From the NCBI RefSeq assembly GCF_013359735.1, contig NZ_JABFMX010000009.1, positions 62,001 to 126,000 of the forward strand: 64,000 nt of DNA. Direction: 5' to 3'. Positions 62,047 to 64,000 of this stretch are shown in pieces (positions within the stretch are counted from its first letter, which is position 1; each line of letters starts with the position of its first letter). Made by a program: the position numbers and the translations under genes. The notes under the pieces were generated by a model that was not told the DNA's origin, made no database searches, and was given only the letters and a program-made list of their open reading frames with translations. The DNA comes from Arthrobacter sp. C9C5. Its GTDB lineage: Bacteria > Actinomycetota > Actinomycetes > Actinomycetales > Micrococcaceae.

Positions 62047-63018
62047 ATGTGGTCGCTCTTCGCCGGCGGACGCCGTCGGCTGATTGCGCTGGTGGCCGCG
62101 GTGCTGCTGCTTGCCGCCGCGGTCGTCACGGCGCTGGTCCTCTCCCGGGAACCCCCTGCCGCCGCTCCGCAGGCGGCCCCCGCTACCGGCCCGTCTGGCA
62201 CCGCGTCGGCTTCCGTTACCCCTTCGCCGTCGCGCACCGCGCCCGGCACCTCCTCGCCGGGTGCGACCCCAAGCCGGACGCCCCTGCCGCCGTCGAGCGC
62301 CGCTCCGGTCCCTCCGCCGGCCACGACGGCGCCCGTGACCCAGGCGCCACCCCCGCCGCCTCCGGCACCCGCGGCCCCGTTCCCCGCGTCACTCCGGGGC
62401 GCCGACGTCGAGGTCATCCCCGGCGCCGGCCGCGTGGTTGCCCTGACCTTCGATGCCGGGGCCAATTCGGCGGCCCTGCCCAGCATTCTGCGCACCCTCG
62501 GCGCCGCCGGAGTGCGGGCAACGTTTTTCCTGACGGGCAACTGGGCCAGCGCCAACCCCGCTGGCGTCGCCTCGATCGTGGCAGCCGGCCACCGGGTGGG
62601 CAACCACTCGATGACGCATCCGGGGTTCACCTCCCTCACCGACGCCCAGATCGCCCAGCAGCTCTCCGGCGCGCAGGCCGCGATCACGGCCGCAGGCGCG
62701 GATTCCCGGCCGCTGTTCCGCTTCCCGTTCGGCGAGCGGGACGCACGGACCATCGCCGCCGTGAACGCGCGGGGCTACCTGCCGGTGCGCTGGACGGTCG
62801 ACACCCTCGGCTGGAAGGGCACCAGCGGCGGGATCACGGCACAGATCGTCGCCGACCGTGCGCTCGCCGGCCTGCAGCCGGGGGAGATCGTCCTGATGCA
62901 CATCGGTTCCAACCCCGACGACGGCAGCACCCTGGACGCCGACGCCCTGCCGCAACTCATCAGCCGGATCCGGCAGGCCGGCTACGGCTTCACGACCCTG
63001 GACGCGCTCCTCGGCTGA
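62047..63018 (+). CDS. Membrane-anchored polysaccharide deacetylase (CE4)
   Basis: 323 residues. An uncleaved-looking signal anchor (LIALVAAVLLLAAAVVTALVL, near residues 11-30) is followed by about 80 residues of Pro/Ser/Thr/Ala-rich linker, then a NodB domain from residue 120: TFDAGANS, HSMTHPGF (His metal ligands), FRFPFGERD and LMHIGSNP. It would deacetylate peptidoglycan or another wall polymer outside the membrane. The substrate-side Asp/His set looks intact. Confidence 0.87.
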   Translation: MWSLFAGGRRRLIALVAAVLLLAAAVVTALVLSREPPAAAPQAAPATGPSGTASASVTPSPSRTAPGTSSPGATPSRTPLPPSSAAPVPPPATTAPVTQAPPPPPPAPAAPFPASLRGADVEVIPGAGRVVALTFDAGANSAALPSILRTLGAAGVRATFFLTGNWASANPAGVASIVAAGHRVGNHSMTHPGFTSLTDAQIAQQLSGAQAAITAAGADSRPLFRFPFGERDARTIAAVNARGYLPVRWTVDTLGWKGTSGGITAQIVADRALAGLQPGEIVLMHIGSNPDDGSTLDADALPQLISRIRQAGYGFTTLDALLG

Positions 63019-63079
63019 CCGCCCGCAACCGGGCCGACCGCCACTGTTCCCGGACGGGGATGACTGGTACGAATAACGC

Positions 63080-64000
63080 ATGACGGAGTCGCCCACAGTT
63101 GCAGCTGCACTGGCACCCGTCGACGCGGTGGTCTTTGAACTGGACGGCGTGGTGCTTGATACCGCGGAACTCCGTGCCGCCGCCTGGAAGCGGCTCCTCG
63201 ATGAGGTCTTCCGGGACCCCCGGCTGCCGCCCCGCGCCCGCCGGGACCCGATCGCGGACGCCGACTACACCCTTTACATCGAAGGCAGGACGCCCGCCGA
63301 GGGTGCCTCGGCGTTCCTGGCCTCGCGCGGCGTCTCGCTTCCGCCGGGTTCGCCGGCGGATGGTCCGGGCGACTGGACGGCGTTCGGACTCGGGAAACGC
63401 CAGGACGAACTCTTCGGGCAACTGCTGCGCGGCCAGCCGCCCCGGGCCTTCCCCGGCACCTTGGCCCTGCTGCAACGGCTCCGGGCCGGCCGGATTCCGG
63501 TGCTGCTGGCCACGTCGGCCCCCAACGCGGGCGCGCTGCTCGCCACCGTCGGCCTGGAAGCCTTTTTCGACCATGTCGCGGACGGGCAGGCGGCGCTGCG
63601 GCAGGCCATCCCCGGCAAGCCGTCGCCGGCCCTGGCCCTGGAAGCGGTGCGGCGGCTGGACATCCCGCCCGGCCGGGCCATGGTCATCGAAGCGGCCGTC
63701 GCCGGGGTGGAGGCGGGCCGCCGCGGCGGCTTCGGGCTCGTCGTCGGGATCGACCGGACCGGCCGGCGGGCCGAACTGGAAACCGCCGGGGCCGACATCG
63801 TGGTCGAAGACGTCAGCGAACTGGACATCGGCCTGGTCATCACGCACCCCTGGATGCTGGTCTACGAGGGTTTCGACCCGGCCCACGAAGGGCACCGGGA
63901 GGCCCTGACCACGCTGGGCAACGGCTACATGGCCACCCGGGGTGCGGCCCCGGAACACCGCGGCGGCGAGATCCACTATCCCGGGAGCTACCTGGCGGGG
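63080..64000 (+). CDS. HAD (degenerate) / GH65 fusion protein, 3' partial
   Basis: 307 codons are visible and the frame is open at the window end. Residues 15-245 are a beta-phosphoglucomutase-like HAD domain; from about W258 the GH65 N-terminal signature begins (HPWMLVYEGFD, LTTLGNGYMATRGAAPEH). HAD motif I reads VFELDGVV: the nucleophile Asp is E20, while D22 remains. Motif IV reads VIEAAVAG, with A205 in place of the metal-ligand Asp. The Lys of GKPSPAL is kept. The HAD half is therefore probably inactive or altered. ATG 63080 follows no strong ribosome-binding site. Confidence 0.85.
   Translation, partial: MTESPTVAAALAPVDAVVFELDGVVLDTAELRAAAWKRLLDEVFRDPRLPPRARRDPIADADYTLYIEGRTPAEGASAFLASRGVSLPPGSPADGPGDWTAFGLGKRQDELFGQLLRGQPPRAFPGTLALLQRLRAGRIPVLLATSAPNAGALLATVGLEAFFDHVADGQAALRQAIPGKPSPALALEAVRRLDIPPGRAMVIEAAVAGVEAGRRGGFGLVVGIDRTGRRAELETAGADIVVEDVSELDIGLVITHPWMLVYEGFDPAHEGHREALTTLGNGYMATRGAAPEHRGGEIHYPGSYLAG

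Noticed and set aside
62110..62400. Separate low-complexity gene
   Set aside because: The Pro/Ser/Thr-rich stretch is the linker of the polysaccharide deacetylase, in frame with it.

Overview
The window is 64 kb of GC-rich chromosome with short intergenic gaps, frequent ATGA/GTGA start-stop overlaps and many GTG starts. It looks like an actinobacterium of the Micrococcaceae (Arthrobacter/Pseudarthrobacter type). That placement rests on gene content and style, especially a 289-residue ketose 3-epimerase of the Arthrobacter kind; I cannot confirm it by alignment. I see no rRNA, tRNA, CRISPR array, insertion sequence, prophage or replication origin, and no gene-free stretch longer than about 260 bases.

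Layout. 1-5 kb: the tail of a beta-phosphoglucomutase, a GH65 disaccharide phosphorylase, a small monooxygenase, a HAD phosphatase and a FadR-type regulator. 5-12 kb: a divergent ribose/allulose-type locus. The minus arm holds a ketose 3-epimerase, rbsK, rbsD and a transaldolase-like aldolase; the plus arm is a complete CUT2 sugar ABC transporter ending at a perfect 17-bp terminator stem. 12-18.5 kb: a six-gene operon of unassigned sugar or sugar-acid catabolism (cupin isomerase, FGGY kinase, 2-hydroxyacid dehydrogenase, KDPG-type aldolase, shikimate-dehydrogenase-like protein, phosphotriesterase-fold lactonase) under a GntR/UTRA regulator, with an 18-bp perfect palindrome upstream. 18.6-28.7 kb: every step of the non-phosphorylating L-fucose pathway, split across two divergent operons with overlapping promoters, plus an isomerase/kinase side branch and an aldehyde dehydrogenase.

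28.8-39.5 kb: two uncharacterised genes, a lone 5-oxoprolinase subunit A, then narGHJI and narK. 39.5-50.5 kb: DUF445, a glycerophosphodiesterase, a SoxR regulator with a textbook SoxR box, an SRPBCC protein, an ABC exporter, DoxX/AzlC/AzlD, a quinone-oxidoreductase-like protein, DUF1232, TetR and a thiamine-binding-type protein. 50.5-54.6 kb: an O-methyltransferase, then a tightly overlapping acyl-CoA-dehydrogenase-like / PIG-L-methyltransferase / GT2 cassette. 54.7-64 kb: a cation P-type ATPase, phosphoenolpyruvate synthase, a heavy-metal P-type ATPase, a polysaccharide deacetylase, and the start of a HAD-GH65 fusion whose HAD half has lost its nucleophile.

How it fits together. The left half is mainly sugar catabolism feeding pyruvate, lactate and pentose phosphates. 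The right half looks like a respiratory/oxygen-limitation region: nitrate respiration, PEP synthase and P-type ATPases. Six right-half transcription units carry a DosR-like box (GGGACTTTNGNCCC with 2-3 mismatches) ending 32-36 nt upstream of a start codon, which is the strongest unexplained pattern I found. A dispersed AAGTGTCCGTTCGCG repeat also occurs six times in three right-half intergenic regions.
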